Position numbers and translations under genes: made by a program | In this document: one piece after another, positions 37,470-48,493 of the stretch | How the letters are laid out: every line of letters begins with the position of its first letter | Position numbering within the stretch: position 1 is the stretch's first letter | The notes under the pieces: generated by a model | The model's database searches: none | Told to the model about the DNA's origin: nothing | The model's input: the letters and a program-made list of their open reading frames with translations, nothing else | Assembly: GCF_001889025.1 (NCBI RefSeq) | Contig: NZ_CP018154.1 | Coordinates: forward strand, 2,408,501-2,472,500 | Source of the DNA: Sphingorhabdus lutea | Lineage (GTDB): Bacteria; Pseudomonadota; Alphaproteobacteria; Sphingomonadales; Sphingomonadaceae | DNA length: 64,000 nucleotides | Direction: 5' to 3'

Positions 37470-38231
37470 TTAACCCTCCTGATTTTCTGCAGAAGTAGCT
37501 TCAACTGCCACTTCTTCGGTTTGAGCGGGAACTGCATCATTAGCAGCGTCTTTCGCAGACAAAATCGCACCTGGGAAGGGAACACCTTCGGGCTGTGCGA
37601 ATTTAACGGCATCACGGACCAGCAACCAACCATTTTTCGCGCCAGGTACAGAACCCTTTACAAAAATCAAGCCGCGCGCCGCATCGGTGCTAACAACTTC
37701 AAGATTTTGCTGTGTGCGTTGACGGTCGCCCATATGGCCGGCCATTTTTTTGTTTTTAAACACCTTGCCAGGATCTTGACGTTGACCAGTAGAACCATGT
37801 GCACGGTGAGAGATGGAAACACCGTGGGTTGCGCGCATACCGCCAAAGCCCCAACGCTTCATCGCGCCAGCAAAGCCTTTACCCTGGGTGTGACCAGTAA
37901 TATCTACCAATTGACCGGAGATGAAATGTTCTGCTGAAATTTCAGCACCAACAGGCAATAAGCCTTCTTCACCATCAACACGAAATTCAACAACGCGCGC
38001 CTTTGGCTCGACTTCAGCCTTTGCAAATTCTTCACGTTGCGGTTTGTTTACATTTTTCGCTTTACGGACGCCTGCACCAAGACGAACAGCATAATAGCCA
38101 TCCCGTTCTTCGTTGCGAGCACCGACCACCTGACATCCCTCAAGAGCCAGAACGGTGACAGGAACATGACGACCATCTTCGTTGAAGATACGCATCATTC
38201 CCATCTTTTTCGCGATCACGCCAGTACGCAT
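37470..38231 (-). CDS. rplC: Ribosomal protein L3 with C-terminal extension
   Basis: A 253-residue L3, longer than the roughly 210 of E. coli. [20 protein letters not shown] starts it, and [20 protein letters not shown] with [20 protein letters not shown] is the central conserved loop, including the glutamine that PrmB methylates in other bacteria. About 40 acidic, Ala/Glu-rich residues follow the normal end. A 248-base spacer separates it from rpsJ. Confidence 0.97.
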   Translation of the reverse strand: MRTGVIAKKMGMMRIFNEDGRHVPVTVLALEGCQVVGARNEERDGYYAVRLGAGVRKAKNVNKPQREEFAKAEVEPKARVVEFRVDGEEGLLPVGAEISAEHFISGQLVDITGHTQGKGFAGAMKRWGFGGMRATHGVSISHRAHGSTGQRQDPGKVFKNKKMAGHMGDRQRTQQNLEVVSTDAARGLIFVKGSVPGAKNGWLLVRDAVKFAQPEGVPFPGAILSAKDAANDAVPAQTEEVAVEATSAENQEG

Positions 38232-38376
38232 GATCCATTCTCCTTAAACAGAGGCCCACACAGCACCATTGCTGCACGGGCGTGAGCCAATTTCAACCCT
38301 TATATGATACATCGCCCCGTCGGGCTGAGCGTATAATCACTTGCAAACAAGTGCCTATACAGACGGGGGACGCAGC

Positions 38377-38466
38377 CCGGTCAAAATTTTCCAAATAAAT
38401 TTGGAAGGACGACCGGCGGTATCCCAAATATAATATGTGTTTAACCACATATTCCCGGCCTAGGCC
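38377..38466 (-). other. Structured spacer between rpsJ and rplC
   Basis: Within the 248-base gap lie a nested hairpin (outer CCGGTC 38377-38382 with GACCGG 38411-38416; inner TTCCAAA 38389-38395 with TTTGGAA 38400-38406), an 8-bp stem-loop AATATGTG/CACATATT (38432-38453) and the palindrome GGCCTAGGCC (38457-38466). Ribosomal genes are normally only a few bases apart here, so a leader, an attenuator or a processing site is likely. Confidence 0.5.
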
Positions 38467-38479
38467 AGGTCGCCAGCAA

Positions 38480-38791
38480 TTAAGCCAGCTTAATCTCTAC
38501 ATTTACACCTGCAGCAAGGTCGAGCTTCATCAGAGCATCAACGGTTTGCGGTGTGGGCTGAACGATATCGAGCACCCGCTTATATGTGCGCACTTCAAAT
38601 TGCTCACGTGATTTTTTATCAACATGAGGACCACGGTTAACCGTGAACTTCTCAATGCGAGTCGGCAGTGGAATTGGTCCACGAATAAGCGCGCCAGTGC
38701 GACGAGCGGTTTCAGCAATATCGCCTGTTGCTTGATCCAACACGCGGTGATCAAAAGCTTTTAAGCGAATACGAATATTTTGCGTTTCCAT
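38480..38791 (-). CDS. rpsJ: Ribosomal protein S10
   Basis: A 103-residue S10 (NusE), also a transcription-antitermination factor. [19 protein letters not shown] starts it; [20 protein letters not shown] and the end NVEIKLA are typical. It is cut off from tuf by a terminator and from rplC by a 248-base structured spacer, unlike the tight packing of the rest of the operon. Confidence 0.98.
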   Translation of the reverse strand: METQNIRIRLKAFDHRVLDQATGDIAETARRTGALIRGPIPLPTRIEKFTVNRGPHVDKKSREQFEVRTYKRVLDIVQPTPQTVDALMKLDLAAGVNVEIKLA

Positions 38792-38832
38792 GGGGTACCC
38801 AATCCAAATTTACTACCGATGAGAAAGAGCCA

Positions 38833-38846
38833 GAACCTTTCGGTTC
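38833..38846 (-). other. GNRA-type hairpin in the rpsJ leader
   Basis: On the minus strand GAACC-GAAA-GGTTC forms a perfect 5-bp stem capped by a GAAA tetraloop, about 40 bases upstream of the rpsJ start codon. The combination is stable in RNA and a common protein- or RNA-docking element, but it could be chance. Confidence 0.45.
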
Positions 38847-38890
38847 ATAATTCTTTGTTTTAAAAGCCCTTTGCTAACATGCATTGGGCA

Positions 38891-38936
38891 AAAACGAACC
38901 GCCCGACCCCTGAATTACCCCAGAGAATCGGGCGGT
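38891..38936 (-). terminator. Intrinsic terminator after tuf
   Basis: A perfect 9-bp GC-rich stem ACCGCCCGA / TCGGGCGGT (38898-38906 with 38928-38936) is followed on the minus strand by TCG and five T residues. It lies 15 bases after the tuf stop and separates the str operon from rpsJ. Confidence 0.85.
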
Positions 38937-38950
38937 GCGTATGCTCTATA

Positions 38951-40141
38951 TTACTTTGTTATCGTGCTGACAACCCCTGATCCAACAGTACGGCCACCTT
39001 CACGGATTGCGAAGCGCAAACCTGGGTCCATAGCGATTGGAGCAATCAACTTAACGCTGATGGTAACATTGTCACCAGGCATTACCATTTCAGTGCCTTC
39101 TGGAAGGATCACTTCACCAGTAACGTCGGTGGTGCGGAAGTAAAATTGTGGACGATAATTTGCGAAGAAAGGAGTGTGACGTCCACCTTCATCTTTCGAC
39201 AACACATAAACTTCAGCAGCGAAATCGGTGTGCGGTGTAACCGAACCAGGCTTACAAAGAACTTGGCCACGCTCAACATCATCACGGCTAACGCCGCGAA
39301 CCAATGCGCCGATATTATCGCCAGCTTCACCTTGGTCAAGCAATTTGCGGAACATTTCAACGCCGGTAACAGTTGTCTTTTTGGTTTCTTTGATACCAAC
39401 GATTTCAACTTCTTCACCAACTTTAACAATGCCGGTTTCAACACGGCCAGTAACAACAGTACCACGGCCAGAGATTGAGAACACGTCTTCAACAGGCATC
39501 AAGAATGGCTTGTCAACTGGACGCTCAGGTTGTGGAATTGCTTGGTCAACAGCTTCCATCAATGCGATGATTGATTCTTTACCGATATTGTCATCACGGC
39601 CCTCAAGAGCAGCAAGAGCTGAACCCTTAACAACAGGAATATCATCACCTGGGAAGTCATAGCTTGAAAGAAGCTCACGAATTTCCATTTCAACCAATTC
39701 CAACAACTCTTCGTCATCAACTTGGTCAACTTTGTTCATGTAAACAACAAGAGCAGGAACGCCAACCTGACGTGCAAGCAAGATGTGCTCACGAGTTTGT
39801 GGCATCGGGCCGTCAGCTGCGTTCACAACCAAGATAGCGCCGTCCATTTGAGCAGCACCTGTGATCATGTTTTTAACATAGTCAGCGTGACCTGGGCAAT
39901 CAACGTGCGCATAGTGACGCGCAGCGGTTTCATACTCAACGTGAGCGGTTGAGATGGTGATACCACGCTCACGCTCTTCAGGAGCTTTATCGATATTTGC
40001 GAAATCAACAGCTGCACCGCCGTGAATTTCAGCCATCACTTTGGTGATCGCAGCTGTCAATGTGGTTTTACCATGGTCAACGTGACCGATGGTGCCAATG
40101 TTACAATGCGGTTTGTTCCGCTCAAACTTTGCTTTTGCCAT
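38951..40141 (-). CDS. tuf: Elongation factor Tu
   Basis: A 396-residue GTPase that delivers aminoacyl-tRNA to the ribosome. The P-loop [14 protein letters not shown] is near residue 19, the switch segment [13 protein letters not shown] follows, then [20 protein letters not shown] and NKVD. The C-terminal barrel has [26 protein letters not shown] precedes the ATG. It follows fusA by 156 bases. A second tuf copy elsewhere is possible; only this one is in the window. Confidence 0.99.
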   Translation of the reverse strand: MAKAKFERNKPHCNIGTIGHVDHGKTTLTAAITKVMAEIHGGAAVDFANIDKAPEERERGITISTAHVEYETAARHYAHVDCPGHADYVKNMITGAAQMDGAILVVNAADGPMPQTREHILLARQVGVPALVVYMNKVDQVDDEELLELVEMEIRELLSSYDFPGDDIPVVKGSALAALEGRDDNIGKESIIALMEAVDQAIPQPERPVDKPFLMPVEDVFSISGRGTVVTGRVETGIVKVGEEVEIVGIKETKKTTVTGVEMFRKLLDQGEAGDNIGALVRGVSRDDVERGQVLCKPGSVTPHTDFAAEVYVLSKDEGGRHTPFFANYRPQFYFRTTDVTGEVILPEGTEMVMPGDNVTISVKLIAPIAMDPGLRFAIREGGRTVGSGVVSTITK

Positions 40142-40297
40142 TTTATCCTACCTTATTAATTAACTGTCTTTGCCATAGATAGCGCGCCCAATGGCGGCCT
40201 ATGGGGTGAATGTCAAGTCTTTGCTATCAATTTTCGTCTCCACTTGTCTATGACGACAATTAGATTCGTGAACGCGCTGATAGCGGAACTTTTATGA

Positions 40298-42370
<2,073 letters not shown>

Positions 42371-42522
42371 GATCGTTACTCCAATATTTGAAAGGGAACC
42401 AAAAAACTATGGTCGCCCTATAGGGAAAGGGACTGACAATTGCCAGCCCTTATATAATCACTAATGATTTTTGTGCATGACCCACCAATTTGGCGGGTCA
42501 CACCAAAAGAGCAAATGCCCAA

Positions 42523-42993
42523 TTACCAGCGATAATGTGCGAAAGCGCGGTTTGCTTCAGCCATACGGTGGGTATCTTCCCGCTTTTTGACTGCATTACC
42601 ACGATTATTGGCAGCATCCATCAACTCACCGGAAAGACGGGCCGCCATGGTTGTTTCGCTGCGCCCACGGGCTGCACCGATTAACCAACGAATCGCCAAT
42701 GCCTGCGCACGCTCTGGACGAACATCACATGGCACCTGATAGGTTGCACCACCAACACGGCGAGAGCGAACCTCTACACCGGGTTTAACATTATTTAGTG
42801 CATCATGGAATAATTGCACTGGATCAGACTTAACCTTTGCCTCAACGGTATCAAGCGCACCATAAACAATACGTTCGGCAGCTGATTTTTTACCATCAAG
42901 CATTAAGTTATTCATAAATTTTGACAATACGATATCACCAAATTTTGGATCTGGCAGGATAACGCGCTTCTCTGGACGACGACGACGTGACAT
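42523..42993 (-). CDS. rpsG: Ribosomal protein S7
   Basis: A 156-residue S7, which nucleates assembly of the 30S head and in E. coli represses the str operon. [20 protein letters not shown] starts it; [20 protein letters not shown] and [20 protein letters not shown] are diagnostic. A 20-base gap follows rpsL. Confidence 0.98.
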   Translation of the reverse strand: MSRRRRPEKRVILPDPKFGDIVLSKFMNNLMLDGKKSAAERIVYGALDTVEAKVKSDPVQLFHDALNNVKPGVEVRSRRVGGATYQVPCDVRPERAQALAIRWLIGAARGRSETTMAARLSGELMDAANNRGNAVKKREDTHRMAEANRAFAHYRW

Positions 42994-43013
42994 ATTCTAA
43001 AACTCCTCGTCTA

Positions 43014-43385
43014 TTATTTCGGACGCTTCGCGCCATATTTGGAACGTGATTGCTTACGATCCTTGACGCCTTGCGTATCGAGAACACCACGAAGAACGTG
43101 GTAACGAACACCGGGAAGATCGCGTACACGACCGCCACGGATCAACACAACACTATGCTCTTGAAGGTTGTGACCTTCGCCAGGAATGTAGCTGATAACT
43201 TCACGTTGATTGGTCAGGCGAACCTTCGCAACCTTACGCAAAGCTGAGTTCGGCTTTTTCGGAGTTGTAGTATAAACACGGGTGCAAACACCGCGTTTTT
43301 GCGGGTTCTTATCCATTGCGGGCACTTTAGACTTGGTCTTTTGTGCCACCCGGCCCTTACGGACCAGCTGATTAATCGTTGGCAT
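43014..43385 (-). CDS. rpsL: Ribosomal protein S12 (Arg88 variant)
   Basis: A 123-residue S12, the decoding-centre protein and first gene of the str operon. [20 protein letters not shown] and [17 protein letters not shown] are canonical, and Lys43 is intact. At the second streptomycin-contact position the usual Lys of RVKDLPG is Arg88 ([13 protein letters not shown]; codon CGC, 43122-43124). Lys-to-Arg here causes streptomycin resistance in E. coli and mycobacteria. A promoter lies about 170 bases upstream, so the leader is long. Confidence 0.98.
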   Translation of the reverse strand: MPTINQLVRKGRVAQKTKSKVPAMDKNPQKRGVCTRVYTTTPKKPNSALRKVAKVRLTNQREVISYIPGEGHNLQEHSVVLIRGGRVRDLPGVRYHVLRGVLDTQGVKDRKQSRSKYGAKRPK

Positions 43386-43520
43386 AAATGCTTCACCTTA
43401 AAAGTTTTTTGTTTTTCAAGCGGTTACTTTGATATTTAATATGCTGGTTAGTAAAAACCCAATGGAGGCTCCGCCTTTATTCCATCCACACTAAATTCAT
43501 TGTTCAGCCTAATATGACAT

Positions 43521-43540
43521 GAAAAAAGCACAATTGTGCC
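43521..43540 (-). promoter_or_regulatory. Palindrome plus T-tract in the rpsL leader
   Basis: GCACAATTGTGC (43528-43539) is a perfect 12-bp palindrome followed on the minus strand by six T residues (43522-43527). It lies about 18 bases downstream of the -10 element, so it would be among the first transcribed bases. It could be an operator or a weak early terminator; the stem is short for the latter. Confidence 0.45.
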
Positions 43541-43556
43541 TGAATCACGAACGCGC

Positions 43557-43585
43557 CTATTAACCGCACGTCCAACAAAGGTCAA
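43557..43585 (-). promoter_or_regulatory. Promoter of the str operon (rpsL-rpsG-fusA-tuf)
   Basis: TTGACC (-35, 43580-43585) and TAATAG (-10, 43557-43562) on the minus strand are separated by exactly 17 bases. Both are close to the sigma-70 consensus, and the position upstream of rpsL fits. Confidence 0.7.
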
Positions 43586-43698
43586 GTGATTGCATGGGTT
43601 AAACCACATATGGATAAATTTATTCTTGTTAAAATAAACATTGCGCTTTTGATATTTTTGCACATAAATAACTGTTTAATATCTTTATTTGGATTTTT

Positions 43699-45789
43699 AT
43701 GCGCAAATATCTTTCTACTGCAACAATTGCAACAATTGCCCTATTTTCATATTTTAATCATGCGGCGGTAGCCCAGGATAAATTGGTTGATGAGAATAAT
43801 GCCCAAAATTTAACTGGCCAAAATTTTGCTGCGCCAGAAAATATCACAAAAAATGAGGCGCAAACTGATACGCAGCCGGTTGCGAAAATCCCTTCATCTA
43901 TCTTTGCACGATATGATGGCATTTCAGGCCCCATATTATCGCCCAATCAGGAATCGGTCGCCTATATTGAAAGGGTCAATGGAAAATTATTTATCGCCGC
44001 GCATAATTTTAAAACAAATCATCTTCAATATATAAGCGCGGGCGAACATGGTGATTTACGATGGTATCGATGGGCCGGCGATGATTATATTATTTTTAGT
44101 ATAGGCGATATTGTTGATTTTAATCGTGAAGAACGCCTTCTCACCAGCCTGTATAAATATAATATAAAAACCAAAGAATTTTCTGTCGTCGGGTTAAAGC
44201 AAAAGGTTTTAATCGCCGATGATGTTTTATATATCGACCCAAAGGGGCAATATTTGCTGCAGCAAATTCGGCGCAGCTATTATGATTATCCATCCGTATT
44301 TCGGGTTGATATTGCCACAAATGAAACCAAAGAAATAATCAAACAAAAAGCAGATATTTGGGATTGGTATGCCGATAATACAGGCGTGGTGCGTTTAGGC
44401 ATTGGCATTAAAGGCGACACGGATAATTTTGGCGGGGTCAGCTATATCGCCAGAGATTTGGTGAATAGATATTTATTTTACTATAGAAGTAATGAGAATG
44501 AAGGTTTCAAACAAGTTAGCAAGGTTAGCTTAAAGGGCGATCCGGATAAGGTTTTTGCCAGCTTTGCCGCGGTTAGCAATATTGTATCGGGTAGCGATGA
44601 ATTTTTTGTTCGTTTCAAACAGGAAAATGGCAATCATGGGGTCAGGAAATTCAACTATCTTACCCAAGAATGGGGGGATATAATTTATCAAAATCCCGAT
44701 CATGATATTTCGGACATTATTTTAACGGACGATGGCCGCGATATTTTGGCTGCGACCTATTTTGATAATGTGGGAAAGATTATCTGGTTTGATAAAAAAA
44801 TGGCCAAAATGCAGGATGACTTGCAAATTACCTTGCCAAATCAATTAGTGGAAATCAGAACATCAAATTATAGCAAAGATAAATATATTGTTTCAACAAG
44901 TTCAGACAAGGATCCCGGTAGCTATTATTTATTCGATCCGAATAATAAAGGTCTTCATCGTTTCAATGGGGTAAATGACCGTATCGATCCCGCCAAGATG
45001 AGCGATAGACAATATGTGTCCTATACCGCCAGAGACGGCGTAAAAATTTCAGCTTATTTGACCCTGCCAAAAGGAAAGCCGGCAAAAAATCTCCCCTTAA
45101 TCATCTATCCCCATGGCGGCCCATTTTTTGTCCATGATTCATGGGAATTTGATTCTGATGCTCAATTTTTGGCAAATCGGGGCTATGCGGTTTTACAACC
45201 CAATTTTCGTGGATCGGGTGGATATGGCAATGCCTTTTATGAATTGGGCCATGGTCAAATCGGCCTGAAAATGCAGGATGATTTGGATGATGGCATGGAT
45301 TTTCTGGTCAAACAAGGCATAGCCGATGCCAATCGGGCATGCATAGTCGGCGCCAGCTATGGTGGATATGCCGCCCTATGGGGTGCAACGCGCAATCCAG
45401 AACGCTATCGCTGCGCCGCCAGCTTTGCCGGTGTAACTGATTGGGATTTAATGCTATTATATGATAATGATTTTCTTGATGATCCCGCATATAAAAGATT
45501 TTCTTCGGCATTAAAGGGTGAGGATAGGGCAAAATTAAAATATGTCTCACCTTTGTTAAATATCGATAAATTAACCCGCCCCATTTTACTGGCGCAGGGT
45601 AAAAAGGATGATATCGTCCCATTTAGCCAGCATCGCGCAATGGTAAAGGCAGCAAAAGCAGCAGGCGTGAATTTTGAAGAATTGGTTTTTGAGGAGGAAG
45701 CGCATGGTTTTAAAGAAAGCAAAAACCATCAAAAATGGCTCGATACTCTGGAAGCTTTTTTGAACAAGCATAATCCGGCGGATGAATAA
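43699..45789 (+). CDS. Secreted S9-family (prolyl oligopeptidase type) peptidase
   Basis: A 696-residue protein with a signal peptide (1-26, ending AAVAQ), a beta-propeller region (about 75-420) and a C-terminal alpha/beta-hydrolase domain. The triad is visible: Ser553 in GASYGGY, an Asp at about 637-638 in GKKDDIVPF and His669 in EEAHGF; HGGPFFVHD and NFRGSGGYGNAF are family motifs. Such enzymes release dipeptides or acyl-amino acids from peptides, probably in the periplasm. Only weak GGA precedes the ATG. An uncharacterised secreted protein follows closely. Confidence 0.92.
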   Translation: MRKYLSTATIATIALFSYFNHAAVAQDKLVDENNAQNLTGQNFAAPENITKNEAQTDTQPVAKIPSSIFARYDGISGPILSPNQESVAYIERVNGKLFIAAHNFKTNHLQYISAGEHGDLRWYRWAGDDYIIFSIGDIVDFNREERLLTSLYKYNIKTKEFSVVGLKQKVLIADDVLYIDPKGQYLLQQIRRSYYDYPSVFRVDIATNETKEIIKQKADIWDWYADNTGVVRLGIGIKGDTDNFGGVSYIARDLVNRYLFYYRSNENEGFKQVSKVSLKGDPDKVFASFAAVSNIVSGSDEFFVRFKQENGNHGVRKFNYLTQEWGDIIYQNPDHDISDIILTDDGRDILAATYFDNVGKIIWFDKKMAKMQDDLQITLPNQLVEIRTSNYSKDKYIVSTSSDKDPGSYYLFDPNNKGLHRFNGVNDRIDPAKMSDRQYVSYTARDGVKISAYLTLPKGKPAKNLPLIIYPHGGPFFVHDSWEFDSDAQFLANRGYAVLQPNFRGSGGYGNAFYELGHGQIGLKMQDDLDDGMDFLVKQGIADANRACIVGASYGGYAALWGATRNPERYRCAASFAGVTDWDLMLLYDNDFLDDPAYKRFSSALKGEDRAKLKYVSPLLNIDKLTRPILLAQGKKDDIVPFSQHRAMVKAAKAAGVNFEELVFEEEAHGFKESKNHQKWLDTLEAFLNKHNPADE

Positions 45790-45858
45790 CAATCAAAGAG
45801 AATTGATAAATATCTTGGCGTGAAAAAGCCAAATTCAAATTTTAGGGGGCTTGAATAT

Positions 45859-47025
45859 ATGAATGTTAAGTCGATTACTGCCGCGATTTTATTGGCCGCC
45901 ACATTATCCACCGCCCCCTTTTTTGCGCCACAAGGACATGCTCAGCAAGTCACCAAAATTAAGGTAAAGGCAAAAAAGCCCTTAATTCATAAAGAAAGCG
46001 GTATCACCCTGCCCTATAAGATGGCGGGATATGAACGCGATTCTGCCGCAAGCTATAGCCCGACTAATTTAAATATTTCGGCGCAATTTTCGCCAAAGGA
46101 TGAAAGTGAATTTTTCAGTATCTATATTTTTCGCGCCACCAATGGCAATGCGCCGATTTGGTTTGACCGGGCAAATTATGCCATCACCTCTCGCAACATA
46201 TTTGGCGATCTGACCCCAATTTCGGCTGCACAGCCATTTACCCCAACGGGACAAAATCAATCAAGCGGCCTGCAAATTATTTACGATGCAAAGGGAAAGG
46301 GATTTAAGTCCACCGGTTTAATGTTTTTCCAAATGGGAGAATTTTACATAAAAATTCGCGCCTCATCCAAAATAAAAAACGGTGAGGAGTTAAAAAAATG
46401 GATGGAAATAGGGGCGAGTGAAATTATCGCACCAAAAAATAGCAGGCAATTTCCTATCGCCGTACCCGTGCAGCCCTGCGCCACAAAAATGATAACATTT
46501 GAGGACGCCCAAATAATAAAAAGCGATGATGAGGAAGACATGTCTGCCGGAATATATTCCGCATTGCTGGGCATGACCGATCCGTCAGACATTTCAGCAG
46601 AGGGGGCTGAGGCCGCAGAACAAGCCCCCGCCACATGGTGCCGCGATGATCAATATAATGCACCCCCCGGCGCGATTTACCGCGCAGGTGAGAGCATGAA
46701 CAGCTATTTACTTGCCTTTGGCGACAGCGGCAATGCCCTATCAGTCGGTCCGAATGACTTAATTGCCGCCATAAATGCCGCCGATACTAAAAGCGCGGAT
46801 GATGCCGTGGATAGAGACCAAGAAGGAATTGAGGACCAAGACACACTAGACGCACCGCCCATTTCCATAACCATTATAGTGGAAGATAAAAAAGTGCATT
46901 TTTCCCCGCGTAACAAATTGCCCTCCCCAAATTTGGTGATGAAAATATTGGACAATGAAAGCCCCGTCTCATCAAACGGCACATGGGGTAAAAATAAAAA
47001 TAATGTGAATATCTTTACCAAATAA
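45859..47025 (+). CDS. Uncharacterised secreted protein
   Basis: A 388-residue protein from ATG 45859, chosen because AGGGGG lies nine bases upstream; GTG 45820 is in frame but lacks this. A signal peptide (about 1-29, ending GHAQQ) is followed by a region with blocks such as SGITLPYKMAGYERDS and FFSIYIFRATNGNAPIWFDRA, and by two cysteines (QPCATK, TWCRDD). I do not recognise the family. The acidic stretch DAVDRDQEGIEDQD lies near residue 335. It begins 69 bases after the S9 peptidase gene and may share its transcript. Confidence 0.7.
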   Translation: MNVKSITAAILLAATLSTAPFFAPQGHAQQVTKIKVKAKKPLIHKESGITLPYKMAGYERDSAASYSPTNLNISAQFSPKDESEFFSIYIFRATNGNAPIWFDRANYAITSRNIFGDLTPISAAQPFTPTGQNQSSGLQIIYDAKGKGFKSTGLMFFQMGEFYIKIRASSKIKNGEELKKWMEIGASEIIAPKNSRQFPIAVPVQPCATKMITFEDAQIIKSDDEEDMSAGIYSALLGMTDPSDISAEGAEAAEQAPATWCRDDQYNAPPGAIYRAGESMNSYLLAFGDSGNALSVGPNDLIAAINAADTKSADDAVDRDQEGIEDQDTLDAPPISITIIVEDKKVHFSPRNKLPSPNLVMKILDNESPVSSNGTWGKNKNNVNIFTK

Positions 47026-47084
47026 TATCTAAACCATAATAATAAAGTTTTTTTTCGCCTAAGGGCACATACTGAAAGCATATA

Positions 47085-48404
47085 ATGAAAATTTGGGAAA
47101 AAGCAGAAAATATGGCCCGGCAAGCCCCGCCAGAGCGCAACCGTTATGTTGATTTTTTGCGCGCATTGTCAATTATGGCGGTGGTGATTGGCCATTGGCT
47201 GGTCGCCGCCCCCTATATACAGGATGGCGCGGTTCAGGGTGGGCATTTGCTGGGCATTTTGCCATGGACGCAATGGCTGACCTGGGGGTTTCAGGTCATG
47301 CCGATTTTCTTTCTGGTCGGCGGATTTTCCAATGGGGTTTCATGGTCCGCAACGCAGCGAAACGGCGCCAGCTATGCCAGCTGGTTTAGCAGTCGTTTTC
47401 AACGGTTAATTTTCCCCGTCTTGCCGCTTTTCCTAATATGGACATTATTTGCCATTTTTGGCACCGCCATGGGCGTGGATCGCAAAATTGTGGCCATGGC
47501 GGCGCAATTGGCATTAATTCCTGTCTGGTTTCTTTCTGTATATATCATGGTGTCGGCGGTTGTTCCCTATACCCATTTGGCATGGAAGAAATGGGGTTTA
47601 AAATCCTTTACGGCCTTAGTCCTTGGCGCGATTATCATTGATATTCTCGCCATAAAATTTGACATCCCCTATGTTAATTTTTTGAACTTTGCCTTTGTCT
47701 GGCTTGCCATACATCAACTTGGCTATGCATGGGGCGATGGATATTTTTCGCAGAAAACCCGCGCATTATGCTGGGGCATGGCGGGCCTCATCATCCTATG
47801 CTTATTGGTCGGCTTTGGCCCTTATCCCGTGGCGATGATTGGTGTTCCGGGCAATGAAATAACCAATAGCATGCCGCCCACCCTTGCCCTTTTATCGCTG
47901 GGCATTATGCAGACTGGCTTTGCCCTTGCGCTGGAACCTTTGGGTCGGCGGATGTTGGATAATATAAAATTCTGGACCAATGTGGTGCTGATAAACGGGA
48001 TGATTATGACCATATATTTGTGGCATTTAACCGCCTTTGTTGTGGTGATGATTGGGGCATGGCTGTTAAATGGCCTTGGCCTTCATGTTGAACCGGGCAG
48101 TGCTGCATGGTGGATGACACGCCCAATTTGGTTCACTCTTTATATCATTGCGACCTTGCCCCTTATCATATTATTTGCGCGATATGAACAAATGCGTACG
48201 GATGATAGCAGGGGGCCTGTGCCGCATTGGCGATTGATGCTTGGCCTGATATTAGTGTGTATCGGACTGGCCAGCACCGCAATTTTCAGCATCGCCAGCC
48301 CATTGGGGGTTACTGGCGTTCGGTTATGGATTGTGGCCCTGCCCTTTATCGGCGCTGCGATTGTGCGATTTGGCCCGCTATATCAGCTTATCAAAAAGGC
48401 ATAA
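47085..48404 (+). CDS. Membrane acyltransferase (acyltransferase-3 family)
   Basis: A 439-residue polytopic membrane protein. RNRYVDFLRALSIMAVVIGHW (two blocks, about 18-38) holds the conserved Arg and the catalytic-type His of the acyltransferase-3 family, and FQRLIFPVLPLFLIW with YLWHLTAF are further matches. The family O-acylates sugars, lipids or peptidoglycan; the substrate here is unknown. ATG 47112 is an alternative start that would shorten it by nine residues. A bidirectional terminator follows. Confidence 0.8.
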   Translation: MKIWEKAENMARQAPPERNRYVDFLRALSIMAVVIGHWLVAAPYIQDGAVQGGHLLGILPWTQWLTWGFQVMPIFFLVGGFSNGVSWSATQRNGASYASWFSSRFQRLIFPVLPLFLIWTLFAIFGTAMGVDRKIVAMAAQLALIPVWFLSVYIMVSAVVPYTHLAWKKWGLKSFTALVLGAIIIDILAIKFDIPYVNFLNFAFVWLAIHQLGYAWGDGYFSQKTRALCWGMAGLIILCLLVGFGPYPVAMIGVPGNEITNSMPPTLALLSLGIMQTGFALALEPLGRRMLDNIKFWTNVVLINGMIMTIYLWHLTAFVVVMIGAWLLNGLGLHVEPGSAAWWMTRPIWFTLYIIATLPLIILFARYEQMRTDDSRGPVPHWRLMLGLILVCIGLASTAIFSIASPLGVTGVRLWIVALPFIGAAIVRFGPLYQLIKKA

Positions 48405-48427
48405 AAAGATAAATTGATAAAAGATAA

Positions 48428-48471
48428 AAAGGATAGGCGATATATTGAAAAAGCGCCTATCCTTTAATTTT
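48428..48471. terminator. Bidirectional intrinsic terminator
   Basis: A 12-bp stem AAAGGATAGGCG / CGCCTATCCTTT (48428-48439 with 48454-48465) has A residues on the left and a T-rich run on the right. It lies between the convergent acyltransferase and PhoX-like genes. Confidence 0.87.
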
Positions 48472-48493
48472 TTATTCTATGTCCAACTTGGCT

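Larger units (their letters stand above)
43386..43698. other. Divergent intergenic region of the str operon and an S9 peptidase gene
   Basis: This 313-base stretch has no gene I trust; a 71-codon minus-strand frame in it lacks family likeness and spans the promoter. It holds the rpsL promoter, a 12-bp palindrome followed by T residues, a GGAGGCTCC element near 43465 and the AT-rich upstream region of the S9 peptidase gene. Confidence 0.7.

Noticed and set aside
40142..40297. TTGACA element in the fusA-tuf spacer as a tuf promoter
   Set aside because: No acceptable -10 box lies 16-18 bases downstream; the nearest TATCTA is about 30 bases away.
43448..43663. A 71-codon minus-strand frame in the rpsL upstream region
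   Set aside because: It spans the rpsL promoter and palindrome, has no ribosome-binding site and resembles no known family.
43386..47025. Horizontal transfer of the S9 peptidase region
   Set aside because: It is rather AT-rich, but so are many neighbours, and there are no mobility genes or flanking repeats.
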